DNA of 64,000 bases from JAPLKX01 sp035530195 (GTDB taxonomy: Bacteria > Hydrogenedentota > Hydrogenedentia > Hydrogenedentales > SLHB01), in contig DATKVG010000043.1 of the NCBI GenBank assembly GCA_035530195.1, forward strand, positions 1-64,000, given 5' to 3'. The translations under genes and the position numbers were made by a program. Numbering within the stretch: position 1 is the first letter of the stretch; each line of letters opens with the position of its first letter. Below the pieces are notes generated by a model, which was not told where the DNA came from, searched no databases, and saw only the letters and a list, made by a program, of their open reading frames with translations. This document shows, in pieces, positions 54,201 to 63,871 of this stretch.

Positions 54201-56651
54201 ATGAAACGCCTGTTGACGAAACTGAACCGGTGGGCCTTGGTTTGCGGCGTCGCCGTGATCCTGGCCTCGGCCGTTGGGAGCGCGGCGCCGGCTCAACAGA
54301 CCGTTGACCTCGCCGCCGCCACGGTCGTGACCCGCGCCGGCCAACTTCCGAAGGCCGAGCAGACGGCCGCGCTCGTGCTGGTTGAGGAACTGGAAAAGCG
54401 CATAGGCAAGCGCCTGCCGGTCTCAACGGCGTGGCCGGAAGAGGGTCTTGCCGTGGTGGTGACCGCGGGAGGAATGGATCCGGTCTCGGGCCATCCCGTA
54501 CCGAACCGGGAAGCCGGTGACCGGCCCGAGATGCGGCCCGAGGGCTACCGGGTCTTGGCCGAGGATGGCAAGACGGTATGGGTCGTGGGCGCCGACCCGC
54601 GCGGTGCCCTGTTTGGCGTGGGACGCCTGCTTCGCAGCATCGAGTGGGCCAGGGGCGCCGCGAGCATATCTGCGTCTCTTGACGTAGCCATGGCGCCGGC
54701 GTATGCGATTCGCGGCCACCAACTCGGCTATCGCGCCCGCGCAAATTCTTATGATGGTTGGGATGAAAAGCAGTTTGAGCAGTACATCCGCGAATTGGTT
54801 ATCTTCGGATCGAACAGCATCGAGAACATCCCCTTCCAGGATACGCAGATAAGCCCACACTGGCCGGTGCCGCGAGACATAATGAACTCGAAGATGAGTG
54901 AAATCTGTGACCGCTACGATGTGGACTATTGGGTTTGGGCTCCAGCCACCTTCGATCTCAACGACCAGAAGCTACGGGACGAAGAACTGCAATTGCACGA
55001 GAAATTCTATCGCGAATGCCCGCGGTTGAATGGCGTCTTCTTCCCGGGCGGCGATCCCGGAAAGAACCCGCCCGAGCTTGTCCTGCCGTTCCTCGAAGAC
55101 CTGTCGAAAATCCTGGCGAAGTATCACCCCGAGGGAAAAATATGGATGTCGACGCAAGGGTTTGGCGGCAAGAAACTGAATTATGTCGTCAAATACCTCG
55201 AAGAGAAAGAGCCCGCGTGGCTTGGCGGCATTGTGGCGGGGCCACAGACCATTGATCCGCCCGCGCTGCGTGCCCGCATCCCTAAACGCTATCCGCTGCG
55301 GGACTATCCGGACCTCACCCACACAGTCCGCTGTCAATATCCCGTGCCATGGTGGGACCCTGCGTTCAATTTCACGTTAGGCCGCGAGTGCTGTAACCCG
55401 CGTCCGCTATTCTACACACTCGTTCATCGGCAAATGGCCCCCGGCACCGTCGGTTTCATCAGCTATTCGGACGGCTGCCACGACGACGTCAACAAAACCA
55501 TTTGGAATGTCTTAGGCGTCGATCCCATCGCCGACCCCCGCGACATTCTCATCGAGTATTCACGGTTTTTCTTTGGCCCGGATGTGGCCGAGCCCGCAGC
55601 CGACGGCATCATGGCACTCGAAAAGAACTGGGTCGGCCCACTTATTACCAACTCGACCGTCGACTCGACGCTGGCCCTCTGGCAGCAATTCGAGAACAAG
55701 AAGCCGGAGTTGAAGGGCAACTGGCGTTGGCAACTCTGCCTGTTGCGCGCCTATTACGATGCCTACATCCGGCATCGCCAGATGTATGAACTCAAGCTCG
55801 AGGATGAGGCGAACCACATCATGGCGCAGGCCGGGACGCGCGGCGCCGATGCGACCATGGATGCCGCACTCGATGTTCTCAAGAAAGCGGAAACCCAACT
55901 CTGCCGCAAAGATCTGCGCGACCGGGTCGACCAGCTCTGTCAAGATCTTTTCGACTCGATCAAGCTGCAGACAAGCGTGAAGCGCTTTCAAGCCAGCGAA
56001 ACCGAACGCGGTTGCGTGCTCGATTTCGTCGACTATCCGCTGAACAACAGATGGTGGCTCGAGGACGAGTTCGCCAAAATCCGCAAAATGCCGGCGGAAC
56101 AGGAGAAGGTCGCCCGGCTCGACGTGCTCGCCCATTGGGAGCACCCCGGGCCCGGCAGTTACTATGACGACATCGGCGATTTGTCGAAATCGCCCCACTT
56201 GGTGCGCGGACCTGAGCTGAACACGGATCCGCTGATCCCGTTACACGAAACCGGCTTTCCCGGGTTCGTTTGGGACCAGGGCGGTTACAGCCGCCTACGA
56301 CTGTCGTGGCAAGGCGGCATGAGACCGGAACAGATGATTTATGAAAACATCGATCCCGCCGGCCAATATACGATTCGCATAAACGGGAGCGTCGCTCAGT
56401 TGTATGTGAACCGGGAAAAAGTGGAGCCGGCCACCCGCCCGCAGACTTCCCAGCCGGTTACAGAAACGCCACGCGTTGAGCGGGCTCCGCGCCAAAGGTT
56501 CACGCCGCGGTTTAAAGAGTTCCCGATACCACAGGATCTGTTAAAGGACCGCAGGATTGTCGTCGATTGGAGCGACCCTAACAAACCCCCCGCGGCCGGG
56601 ATGCGCTTTGGATCCTCGGCCACCGAAATCTGGTTGTTGAAAAAGCAGTGA
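54201..56651 (+). CDS. Exported alpha-glucuronidase/GH20-like protein, paralogue A
   Basis: 816 residues. A signal peptide is present (about 1-30). The N-terminal alpha/beta domain (about 35-160, VVTRAGQLPKAEQTAALVLVEELEK) and the barrel core (RGHQLGYRARANSYDGW; NGVFFPGGDPG; WWDPAFNFTLGREC) are well conserved with the gene at 59370-61775. The motif YSDGCHDDVNK (about 422-432) and C-terminal SYYDDIGD (near 653) are shared with it and with the gene at 56659. SD GGAAAGGA sets the start. Its 3' end lies seven bases from the convergent neighbour. Related by pattern to GH20/GH67 enzymes; the reaction is not proven. Confidence 0.75.
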   Translation: MKRLLTKLNRWALVCGVAVILASAVGSAAPAQQTVDLAAATVVTRAGQLPKAEQTAALVLVEELEKRIGKRLPVSTAWPEEGLAVVVTAGGMDPVSGHPVPNREAGDRPEMRPEGYRVLAEDGKTVWVVGADPRGALFGVGRLLRSIEWARGAASISASLDVAMAPAYAIRGHQLGYRARANSYDGWDEKQFEQYIRELVIFGSNSIENIPFQDTQISPHWPVPRDIMNSKMSEICDRYDVDYWVWAPATFDLNDQKLRDEELQLHEKFYRECPRLNGVFFPGGDPGKNPPELVLPFLEDLSKILAKYHPEGKIWMSTQGFGGKKLNYVVKYLEEKEPAWLGGIVAGPQTIDPPALRARIPKRYPLRDYPDLTHTVRCQYPVPWWDPAFNFTLGRECCNPRPLFYTLVHRQMAPGTVGFISYSDGCHDDVNKTIWNVLGVDPIADPRDILIEYSRFFFGPDVAEPAADGIMALEKNWVGPLITNSTVDSTLALWQQFENKKPELKGNWRWQLCLLRAYYDAYIRHRQMYELKLEDEANHIMAQAGTRGADATMDAALDVLKKAETQLCRKDLRDRVDQLCQDLFDSIKLQTSVKRFQASETERGCVLDFVDYPLNNRWWLEDEFAKIRKMPAEQEKVARLDVLAHWEHPGPGSYYDDIGDLSKSPHLVRGPELNTDPLIPLHETGFPGFVWDQGGYSRLRLSWQGGMRPEQMIYENIDPAGQYTIRINGSVAQLYVNREKVEPATRPQTSQPVTETPRVERAPRQRFTPRFKEFPIPQDLLKDRRIVVDWSDPNKPPAAGMRFGSSATEIWLLKKQ

Positions 56652-56658
56652 GCCCGAA

Positions 56659-59190
56659 TCAGGGGCGCGCGGTCCAGGGCATGTTGTCTTTTTGCATCAG
56701 CCAAATCTCGTACAGGCCGGTGATGGGCATGAAACCCGGCTTGGACGTCAGGGCGATGTTGAGTTTGCCGTCTTGGGTGAGTGGCAGCGGTATGTCGAAT
56801 TCATGGAACGCGGTTTCGCCCATCGGCACGCTGAACCCATCGCTGATCGTCTCGCCGTCTGCCTCGAGGCCTTCCTCCAATTTCATCTCGCGGAGTGCGG
56901 GCTGATCCAGCTCGAAATGGGCGCCTACTGAAACGCGCACCACGTACTGCACGCCTGGATCGAGGCCGTCGTAGGCAAAGCTGACGCCCGGGCTGCCCCT
57001 GGTATAGGTGAGGTTGTAGTGGGAGTGTTTTGCGGGGCCGGCAAACGGCATGAAGGCCCAGAGGGTCTCTCCGTGAGTCAGGTGTTTGGACTCGGACGGC
57101 CAGCCGACATCGTCGTAGAACCCGCCCGCGCCGGGATCCTCGTATTTCAGCAGTTTGTTAATGGCGTTGCGGATCGACGCCCTATTGCCGCCGGCCTTTG
57201 CTTCCTCCAGCACTTTTTTCCACCAGCCGACTTCCGATAGGTCAAGTGTTGCCACGATGAACGGGGCCGGCTCGCGGTAACCGATAGTCGTATTGGATTC
57301 TTCGCCGCGTGCCATGGCCTCGTCCATGACGGCCTTCATCTCGGGTGTCTCGAACGGTTGATTGAATATTTCGAGCGCCTTGTCCACCGCGGCGGCCAAC
57401 TCGGCATCGGCGGAGGCAGACGTCAATACGGCCTCGGCCTGCCGCTCCAACTCACGCCCGCGCTCGAGGTCCAACTGGATGTATCGGTCCATGAGGGCCT
57501 TCTCCATGATGATGCGCCAACGGTAATCGTCCTTGAGAAGGTTTTCGGGTATTTTCTGCCCCGCGGAACGCAGAAGCTCGACCGCCCTGGCGATCCCGGG
57601 ATTGTCCATGACGGGTTTCTCGAGCGTCTCTTCCATCAGGAAGATGGCCTCGGCGATTTCATCCTGGGCCTCGGGCCCAAACCAGTACCGGCAATACTCT
57701 TTGGTGAGGGTCTCTGCATCCTGGCGCGGATCCCAAAGCATCCGGTACCAGAACCACTTGTTGAAATCGTCGTGCATTCCTTCGGAGTAGTGCATGTCGC
57801 CGATCGAATAATGCAGGATCTCGGTGGCCACCTTGTGAAAATTCCGCGGGCGCGCGTTCCACGACCGCCGGTCGTAAACGGCGGCAAGCGCGATGTCGGG
57901 TTTCGCAACGGCGAACTGCGCCTGCATCCAGTGTGTGATGTCCGTATACAAGGCGATGTTCGTGGTTCGCGGCAACTCGTGGTGCATGAACTTCAGGTAG
58001 TTGCCCAGCGGGCCGAACCCTTCGTATTCGAACCATCGCGGGTTGACGGGACCGCGAATGTAGGTTTGCATCTCGTCGGCTCCCGGACCGTACCGGATCG
58101 CGTACAACCAGCTCGAGTCCCCGCTGTTGAGGTAGTCCATGATGGCCTGATCGCCCTCGTTGGTCAGGTCCTGGTTGGTGGCGAGCACCTTGGTGTTCGG
58201 ATGATACTTGTGCAGGATGTCGGCAATGTCATGCACAAGCGCAATGTACTTGTCGCCCCACGGCATGCACTTCTCGCAGCGGCATCCGCCCTCGTCACCC
58301 GAGTTGGTGGTGAAAAAATCGTAGTCGGGGCAGTTCTTGAATTGCTCGTCAAACGACTCGAGCAGCGCCTTCCGCGCCTCCGGCACCGACGGGCAGACGT
58401 ACTTGGGCGAGCGGCCACCGTCGGCTCTCCATTCCGCGGGAAAACCCGCCGGCATCTCGTTGGCCGTACGGCCAAAGCAGGTGAGCATCCCATAAGCGGC
58501 CATCTCGGCAGGGTCGCCTTCGTAGACGTTTGTGCCCAGCAACATCAGGTCTTCCATAACTTCGTGATGCTCATCGGTTGTCTGCGGCCGCAGATTGCCC
58601 AGATCCCTGGCGCGGCTGCCCGGGCCCGTGGGCCGGCCGCCCCGGAGCAAGAACGCCGGTTTTTGCACGGCATCGATGGGCGGAATGACTACAGCATCCG
58701 GCAAAAACGTCATTGCCCGCAGCAGGTGACCCACGCCGTACAACGTGCCGCGCTCGTCAACACCCGCTACGACCACGTAATGGGTCGCCCCGACCTTGCC
58801 GCCTTTGACCGCGAAACCTTCGGGGTGCGCCGTATCCGAGTTGGGAAGTGTGGGCAGGGCCATCTCCAGATCGCCGATGAGGGTTGCCGCCAACTCATTG
58901 CGCGACGGGACGCCAACGACCACAACCACATCCGCGCCCGCGATCATCTTGCCAACATCCGGGGCGTCTTCCTTCACCACGTCAACCGCCACCGCGCTGC
59001 GCTTGATCACGCGGCTCCTGAAGATTTCGCCGGCCCTCAGTTCAGGCGGTCCGGCTTGCCGGCCTGTGACGATGGCCAGGCGTTTTGCCTTCAACACCGG
59101 CGCGCCGGCAGCGTCTTGCCCGGAAGCCCCAACGCCGATCGCGCAAATACACACAACCAGTACGAGCAGTCGAATCGCGGAGTACCTCAT
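56659..59190 (-). CDS. Exported alpha-glucuronidase/GH20-like protein
   Basis: 843 residues with a signal peptide (about 1-25). The N-terminal alpha/beta domain (about 35-180) includes GTLYGVGHLLRAM. The barrel core has TTNSGDEGGCRCEKCMPWG, with CRCEKC as a cysteine-rich strand end absent from paralogues. The motif YSEGMHDDFNKWFWYRMLWDP is near 466-486, and FYDDVGW is near 690. It resembles the GH20-like-domain/alpha-glucuronidase-type group. The gene is convergent with the preceding one and divergent in orientation from the paralogue pair. Candidate catalytic acids cannot be assigned with confidence. Confidence 0.74.
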   Translation of the reverse strand: MRYSAIRLLVLVVCICAIGVGASGQDAAGAPVLKAKRLAIVTGRQAGPPELRAGEIFRSRVIKRSAVAVDVVKEDAPDVGKMIAGADVVVVVGVPSRNELAATLIGDLEMALPTLPNSDTAHPEGFAVKGGKVGATHYVVVAGVDERGTLYGVGHLLRAMTFLPDAVVIPPIDAVQKPAFLLRGGRPTGPGSRARDLGNLRPQTTDEHHEVMEDLMLLGTNVYEGDPAEMAAYGMLTCFGRTANEMPAGFPAEWRADGGRSPKYVCPSVPEARKALLESFDEQFKNCPDYDFFTTNSGDEGGCRCEKCMPWGDKYIALVHDIADILHKYHPNTKVLATNQDLTNEGDQAIMDYLNSGDSSWLYAIRYGPGADEMQTYIRGPVNPRWFEYEGFGPLGNYLKFMHHELPRTTNIALYTDITHWMQAQFAVAKPDIALAAVYDRRSWNARPRNFHKVATEILHYSIGDMHYSEGMHDDFNKWFWYRMLWDPRQDAETLTKEYCRYWFGPEAQDEIAEAIFLMEETLEKPVMDNPGIARAVELLRSAGQKIPENLLKDDYRWRIIMEKALMDRYIQLDLERGRELERQAEAVLTSASADAELAAAVDKALEIFNQPFETPEMKAVMDEAMARGEESNTTIGYREPAPFIVATLDLSEVGWWKKVLEEAKAGGNRASIRNAINKLLKYEDPGAGGFYDDVGWPSESKHLTHGETLWAFMPFAGPAKHSHYNLTYTRGSPGVSFAYDGLDPGVQYVVRVSVGAHFELDQPALREMKLEEGLEADGETISDGFSVPMGETAFHEFDIPLPLTQDGKLNIALTSKPGFMPITGLYEIWLMQKDNMPWTARP

Positions 59191-59369
59191 TGCTGCTGCC
59201 TTTCACCGAATAAGCCCTGCGGCGGGCGCCATCCCAACGAAAGTCCAAGCATAATACCATACCCGGGACGCGCAGGGGCGAGAGATAACGGACCGCGGAA
59301 GAGCATACTGCCGGCGGGAAGCAAAAGAGTCTGGCAACCTGTGGCAAGAATCGTCGCGGGCTGCCGAAA

Positions 59370-61775
59370 TCACTCCTTGAACAGCCACACCTCCGCCAGC
59401 CGCGAATGCTGCCGCCAGTTCAGGTGCCTTTCGTCGGTGGGCTGGTCCCAGGTCAGCACAAGCTTGCGGTCCTGGATATGTTTGGCGGGTACGGCGAAGT
59501 CCTGGGTTTGGCCCATTTCCACCCGGTCGGCGGGGGCGTCTGCCGCTTCCCCGTCCATACGCAGCAGGAACTTGCCATAGCCGCCGCAGCGCACCGTGTA
59601 GCGGGCGTCGGGATCCAAGCCTTCGTAGACCACGGCCTCGGGATAGTTCATGCTGACTTGCCACGAGAGGCGGGCACGGCTCATGCCTTCATTCCACCAC
59701 CAGAGGACAGGTTCGGGATGGGCCTCTTCACCGGGTTCGGTAAACACGAATGGGCTGCGCTTCACATGGGGCGAGTTGGCCGGATTTCCCACGTCGTCAT
59801 AGTAGCTCCCAAGGCCGGGGTTCTCCCAGCGGGCGATGACGGAGAGACGGGCGGTTTTTTCCTCTTCCGAAGCCATGGCGCGAACCTTTTCGAATTCGTC
59901 TTCCAGCCACCACCGGTTGTTCAGGGGGTAGTCCACAAAATCGAGGAACGCCCCACGTTCCGCGCCGCTGGCAAAGTATTTCGGGACGCTCGACTGCAGT
60001 CCAATGGAATGGAACAACTCTTCGCAGAGTTCCTCGATGCGCGCGCGCAACTCCGGGCTGACGGGACGGGTGACGTAGCGGTTCAGCACCGCCATCGCCT
60101 CGGTCATGGCCGCATCGGCGCCCACGCGGTCCGCCTGCGCCAAGATAGCGTTGGCTTCTTCTTCGAGGCGCGTTTCGTGGATCAGCCTATGGCGGATATA
60201 GGTGTCGTAGTAGGCGCGTACGAGGCACATCTGCCAGCGCCAATTGTCTTTGAGGTGGGGCGTTTGTTTTTCAAGTTGCTGCCAATGCAGCAGCGTGCCC
60301 TCGACCCCGCCATTCTCCCGCAGCGGGCCGGTCCAATTATTCTCGAGTGCGAAAATGCCGTCGGTGGCCTCCTCCGCGATGCGCGGATCGAAAAACACCC
60401 GGCCGTATTGGTTCAAGATGTTGCGCAGCGGCATGGTTGGATCCCAGCTCAAGGCGCTCCAGACCGTCTTGTTCACGTCGTCGTGGACGCCGTCGGAGTA
60501 GGAAATGAAGCCGTCGCTGTAGGCCGCAAACCAGTTGTGAATGTAGGCGTAATGCACGGGCCGGGGATTGATGGCCTCGCGGCCGAGGGTGAGTGCCAGC
60601 GCCTGATCCCACCAGGGCACCGGATACTGGCAGATCTTGTTGTGGGTGATGTCGGGGTAGAGGCGGTACTTGTACTTTTTGGGAAGGATGCCCCGTGTGA
60701 GCGGGACGGGGGGCGCAGAGGGCCCGGCGACAAGCCCGCCCAGCCAGTCTGGCGACTCCGTTTTCAGATACGCGATGACATATTCGATTTCTTCCCGATT
60801 GAAATGCTGGAGCGACAGCCACACCCGTGCCTCCGGATGAATTGGCAGCAGGCGTTTGGCGACGTCCTCGAGGAACGGGATAACAAGTTGCGCGGGATTG
60901 TCGCCGGGGTCGCCGCCGGGGAAAAATACGCCCGTGAGTTCCTTGCAGTCGCGGTAGAGTTCCTCGTGCTTATCGAGGGCCTTGGCCCGTGCCTCGGCAT
61001 CCTTAAGGTCAAAGTCCGCCGGCGTCCACACCCAATAGGCCAGACCATAGCGGTCGCAGATTTCGCTCATCCGCCGGTTCATTTCCCGGCGGTCGACTTT
61101 CATGACAGGCGTGGTCCGGCTGTCGTGGAATGGGATGTTTTCAACGCTATTGACGCCAAAAAATGTGAGTTCACGAATGTATTGATCAAACTGTTCCGGT
61201 GTCCAGGCATCCCAGGAATTGGCCTGCGGGCGGAACCCGAGTTGATGGCCCCGAATGGGATAGGCCGGGGCAGTGGCGATGTCCAGCGCCGTGCTGATCC
61301 GGGCGCGGCCCATGCCCCAATCCAGATGGCGCAGCAAAGCCCCCACACCATACAAAACCCCGCGGGCATCCGCGCCAAGCACCCAAACCACGGACGACGG
61401 GGACTCGCTCAGATCGACATAAAGCCGATAGCCTTCCGGTTGCCGCTCGGGAAGGCCGACGCCCTCACGCATGGGCGCCGCGCGCCCCCAGGCCGGCGCT
61501 TTCGCCGTGGAACCGATGGCGATCACCGGTTGTTTCTCCGGCCACGCCGCGCTTGTGGTCAGCCGAATTCCTGTGCGTTTCTGAACTTCCTCAATCAGCA
61601 CCTCGGCTGCTGCGCGCTCCGCATTCTCCAATTCACCGGGGTGCGTTACCACCACCGCGCCGCTCAGGTCAAGTTGGTCGGCGGCTTGTGCGCCGATGCT
61701 CAGTGCCAGTGTGCATAAAAGCATGCCCAGCGCTACGCCGATACGCAAGAAACCGGTGAGTGTTTTTCTTATCAT
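59370..61775 (-). CDS. Exported alpha-glucuronidase/GH20-like protein, paralogue B
   Basis: 801 residues from ATG 61775 (AGAAAGG upstream; a longer frame without SD is rejected). Signal peptide ends near GAQAAD. It shares long conserved blocks with the gene at 54201-56651: RGHQLGFRPQANSWDAW, GVFFPGGDPGDNPAQLV, CQYPVPWWDQALALTLGRE, SYSDGVHDDVNKTVW and YYDDVGN. That makes the two clear paralogues in opposite orientation. A change of substrate or cleavage position between them is possible. Confidence 0.77.
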   Translation of the reverse strand: MIRKTLTGFLRIGVALGMLLCTLALSIGAQAADQLDLSGAVVVTHPGELENAERAAAEVLIEEVQKRTGIRLTTSAAWPEKQPVIAIGSTAKAPAWGRAAPMREGVGLPERQPEGYRLYVDLSESPSSVVWVLGADARGVLYGVGALLRHLDWGMGRARISTALDIATAPAYPIRGHQLGFRPQANSWDAWTPEQFDQYIRELTFFGVNSVENIPFHDSRTTPVMKVDRREMNRRMSEICDRYGLAYWVWTPADFDLKDAEARAKALDKHEELYRDCKELTGVFFPGGDPGDNPAQLVIPFLEDVAKRLLPIHPEARVWLSLQHFNREEIEYVIAYLKTESPDWLGGLVAGPSAPPVPLTRGILPKKYKYRLYPDITHNKICQYPVPWWDQALALTLGREAINPRPVHYAYIHNWFAAYSDGFISYSDGVHDDVNKTVWSALSWDPTMPLRNILNQYGRVFFDPRIAEEATDGIFALENNWTGPLRENGGVEGTLLHWQQLEKQTPHLKDNWRWQMCLVRAYYDTYIRHRLIHETRLEEEANAILAQADRVGADAAMTEAMAVLNRYVTRPVSPELRARIEELCEELFHSIGLQSSVPKYFASGAERGAFLDFVDYPLNNRWWLEDEFEKVRAMASEEEKTARLSVIARWENPGLGSYYDDVGNPANSPHVKRSPFVFTEPGEEAHPEPVLWWWNEGMSRARLSWQVSMNYPEAVVYEGLDPDARYTVRCGGYGKFLLRMDGEAADAPADRVEMGQTQDFAVPAKHIQDRKLVLTWDQPTDERHLNWRQHSRLAEVWLFKE

Positions 61776-61879
61776 GGTTCTGCCTTTCTGGATACGATTT
61801 ATGCCACCACGCCCAATCATTGTTTTCGCATTTTTGGCGGCGGTTTTCAACTTCTTTTGCAGATCCGTCAGACGACGCG

Positions 61880-63871
61880 CTACGGCGTCAATTCAAAGAG
61901 CACAAAACTTTTCGGAGGAATGCTGAAGGACCACGCAAGTGTTTCCCCCGTCTTGTCAAAGTCAATGACGGCGCCTTCGCTCCATCCTTCCCAGGTTCCG
62001 CGAGCCGCGATACGGCCGCAGGTGAAACCGTCGGGGTTCCGCAGGGTAGCGTCGCGGCGATAGTCCATGTCGCCATGGTTCATCACCAGGAGCATGGCCG
62101 AGCCATCGGACTTCTTGTTGTAGATGTGTTCCAGGCTGGTCCACGGCGCGAATTCGAGGCCGTCGCCAATATGGTCTTCCAGCGTGTGCAAGAAGTAGTA
62201 GAGCATATTCGAGTAGAGGAACGGCTCTGGGCCACGGCGCTGCCCGTCGCTGCCGACCATGTTCAGGGCGGTAACGAAGAAGACGCGCCCGGCGCCGCGT
62301 CGGTTCTCGATTATGTAGGGCGCATCATTCATGCGCGCCACCACCCGGCCTGAGGTCAATTTAACCGAGTGAATCCAATGGTCCTGCCATTCCTCACGCC
62401 TTCCGGCTGCCGCGTATCCTTCGATGGCATCCAGTTCTGTGGCGGGCCGGTCAAAGTGCATCACGTTGTCGTCCAGCGCATCCAACAAACAGCCGATAAG
62501 GGGCTCGGCCACATCGGCGGGCATCAGGTTCTCGTGCTCATCGAGGAACAGGGTGTCGCTGCAGACCAGGATGCCGCCGTTTTCGACATACGTCTTTAGC
62601 GTTTCCTGAATGGACGGGGTCATGCGGTGATAGCCCAGGGCCACAAGCGCTTTGTAGCGGGTGTATTTTTCTGCCGCCAGATTGTCCGGCACCATGTCGA
62701 GGGTTCCCAAGGGACTTTCCGCGAGAAAGCCGGGATACTCGGGATCCCAAGCGCACCGCTCGAAACCTGGATAAAACACGTCGAGCGTTTTCAGAGAGAG
62801 GTCCGCGTCGCGTGTCTGCATGAATGTGTGGCGGATGCCGTCGAAGAGGCCCGTGGCCCGCACGTCACCGACCCGCCAACCAACACCGGGCCATCCGTTC
62901 TCGTGCCCCATGAGAATGGCGACGGGAGTCATGGTCTCGCCGCGCGGCCCTATCCGCCGTGTGACGGAATACAGGCTTTTCAATGCGCGGCCCCAGGGAA
63001 GCAACGGGCCCGGCGCCTCGTTACCGGCATGGAAGAGACTTTCTTCGGGGTAGGCGGCCCAATCCACCTCAAGTTGCACGAAATCCGCACCGCCCATGGC
63101 AGCGCCAAGGAGGCTGGTGAAAAAGCACCATGGCGTGTGGCCTTCCCGGGGAGACACCTGTTTGCCCACGTTGCCCCGGGGCGACCACCAGGTCGAATGG
63201 TCAATCATCCAACGCTTGCCGTACGCGCGGGCTGTCCCGCGATTCGAGGCCAGCATCATGTTTACATTGGGAATGTTTTCGCCGACTTCGCTACAGATGA
63301 TATCCACGCCCGCCTCGGCGAAAAGCGGGTGATACAGCGCGGCCGAACTGTGCCCGGCCTGGACGCCAAGTGTTTGGTGAACGTCTCCCATCAGCGCCTT
63401 CACACGCCCGGCCAACGCCTCCTTCACTTTCGGGCGCGTGGGATTCTCATAGACCACCTTGGGCAAGTAGCCTTCGGGTTTGAGCCCCATGGTGTCCATT
63501 TCGCCCCAGTGAATTCCGAGAAAGAGATCGCCGGCAATGGCCTGGTACCGCTCAAAATCCCCCCGCTCATGCCGCCATTCGCCCGCCTTGAATGACTCTT
63601 GAACCAGGAAATGAACGCCCTGTTCCTTGAGATAATGCGCCACCCGCTCCCGGTCATTCCTGTCCAGAGAGTAATCGAGAAGCAGCACGTAATCCGCCAT
63701 GTCCGCCTCGACGAAGGCTCGAAGGTGGCGCAGATAAGTCTCTTCGGGCACGCCTTTCTGGAGATGCAACTGTGCGCCCACATGACATACCCCGTCTTCC
63801 TCGCTCCAAGCTTGCGCGAATACGGTGGCCAGTAACAGTCCAAGGAAGAAGATACGGCTGACCCTGCTCAT
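61880..63871 (-). CDS. Exported TIM-barrel glycosidase-like protein with class-I-amidotransferase-like domain
   Basis: 663 residues. Signal peptide ends near AQAWSEE. The N-terminal part (about 30-330) is barrel-like (WRHERGDFERYQAIAGDLFLGIHWGEMD, HSSAALYHPLFAEAGVDIICSEVGE). The second half (about 340-520) has the strand pattern of a GH42-type trimerisation/glutaminase-like domain (VPDNLAAEKYTRYKALVALGYHRM, ENGGILVCSDTL). A small C-terminal beta region closes the protein. ATG 63871 has a very strong SD (GGGGAGGAGA); an upstream frame adds 33 residues without one. A beta-galactosidase-like role is plausible but not assigned. Confidence 0.7.
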   Translation of the reverse strand: MSRVSRIFFLGLLLATVFAQAWSEEDGVCHVGAQLHLQKGVPEETYLRHLRAFVEADMADYVLLLDYSLDRNDRERVAHYLKEQGVHFLVQESFKAGEWRHERGDFERYQAIAGDLFLGIHWGEMDTMGLKPEGYLPKVVYENPTRPKVKEALAGRVKALMGDVHQTLGVQAGHSSAALYHPLFAEAGVDIICSEVGENIPNVNMMLASNRGTARAYGKRWMIDHSTWWSPRGNVGKQVSPREGHTPWCFFTSLLGAAMGGADFVQLEVDWAAYPEESLFHAGNEAPGPLLPWGRALKSLYSVTRRIGPRGETMTPVAILMGHENGWPGVGWRVGDVRATGLFDGIRHTFMQTRDADLSLKTLDVFYPGFERCAWDPEYPGFLAESPLGTLDMVPDNLAAEKYTRYKALVALGYHRMTPSIQETLKTYVENGGILVCSDTLFLDEHENLMPADVAEPLIGCLLDALDDNVMHFDRPATELDAIEGYAAAGRREEWQDHWIHSVKLTSGRVVARMNDAPYIIENRRGAGRVFFVTALNMVGSDGQRRGPEPFLYSNMLYYFLHTLEDHIGDGLEFAPWTSLEHIYNKKSDGSAMLLVMNHGDMDYRRDATLRNPDGFTCGRIAARGTWEGWSEGAVIDFDKTGETLAWSFSIPPKSFVLFELTP

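Noticed and set aside
57358..61718. Long plus-strand frames opposite the glycosidase-like genes (over 700 codons)
   Set aside because: They are antisense shadows in GC-rich DNA; the minus-strand products have signal peptides, SDs and conserved paralogous motifs.
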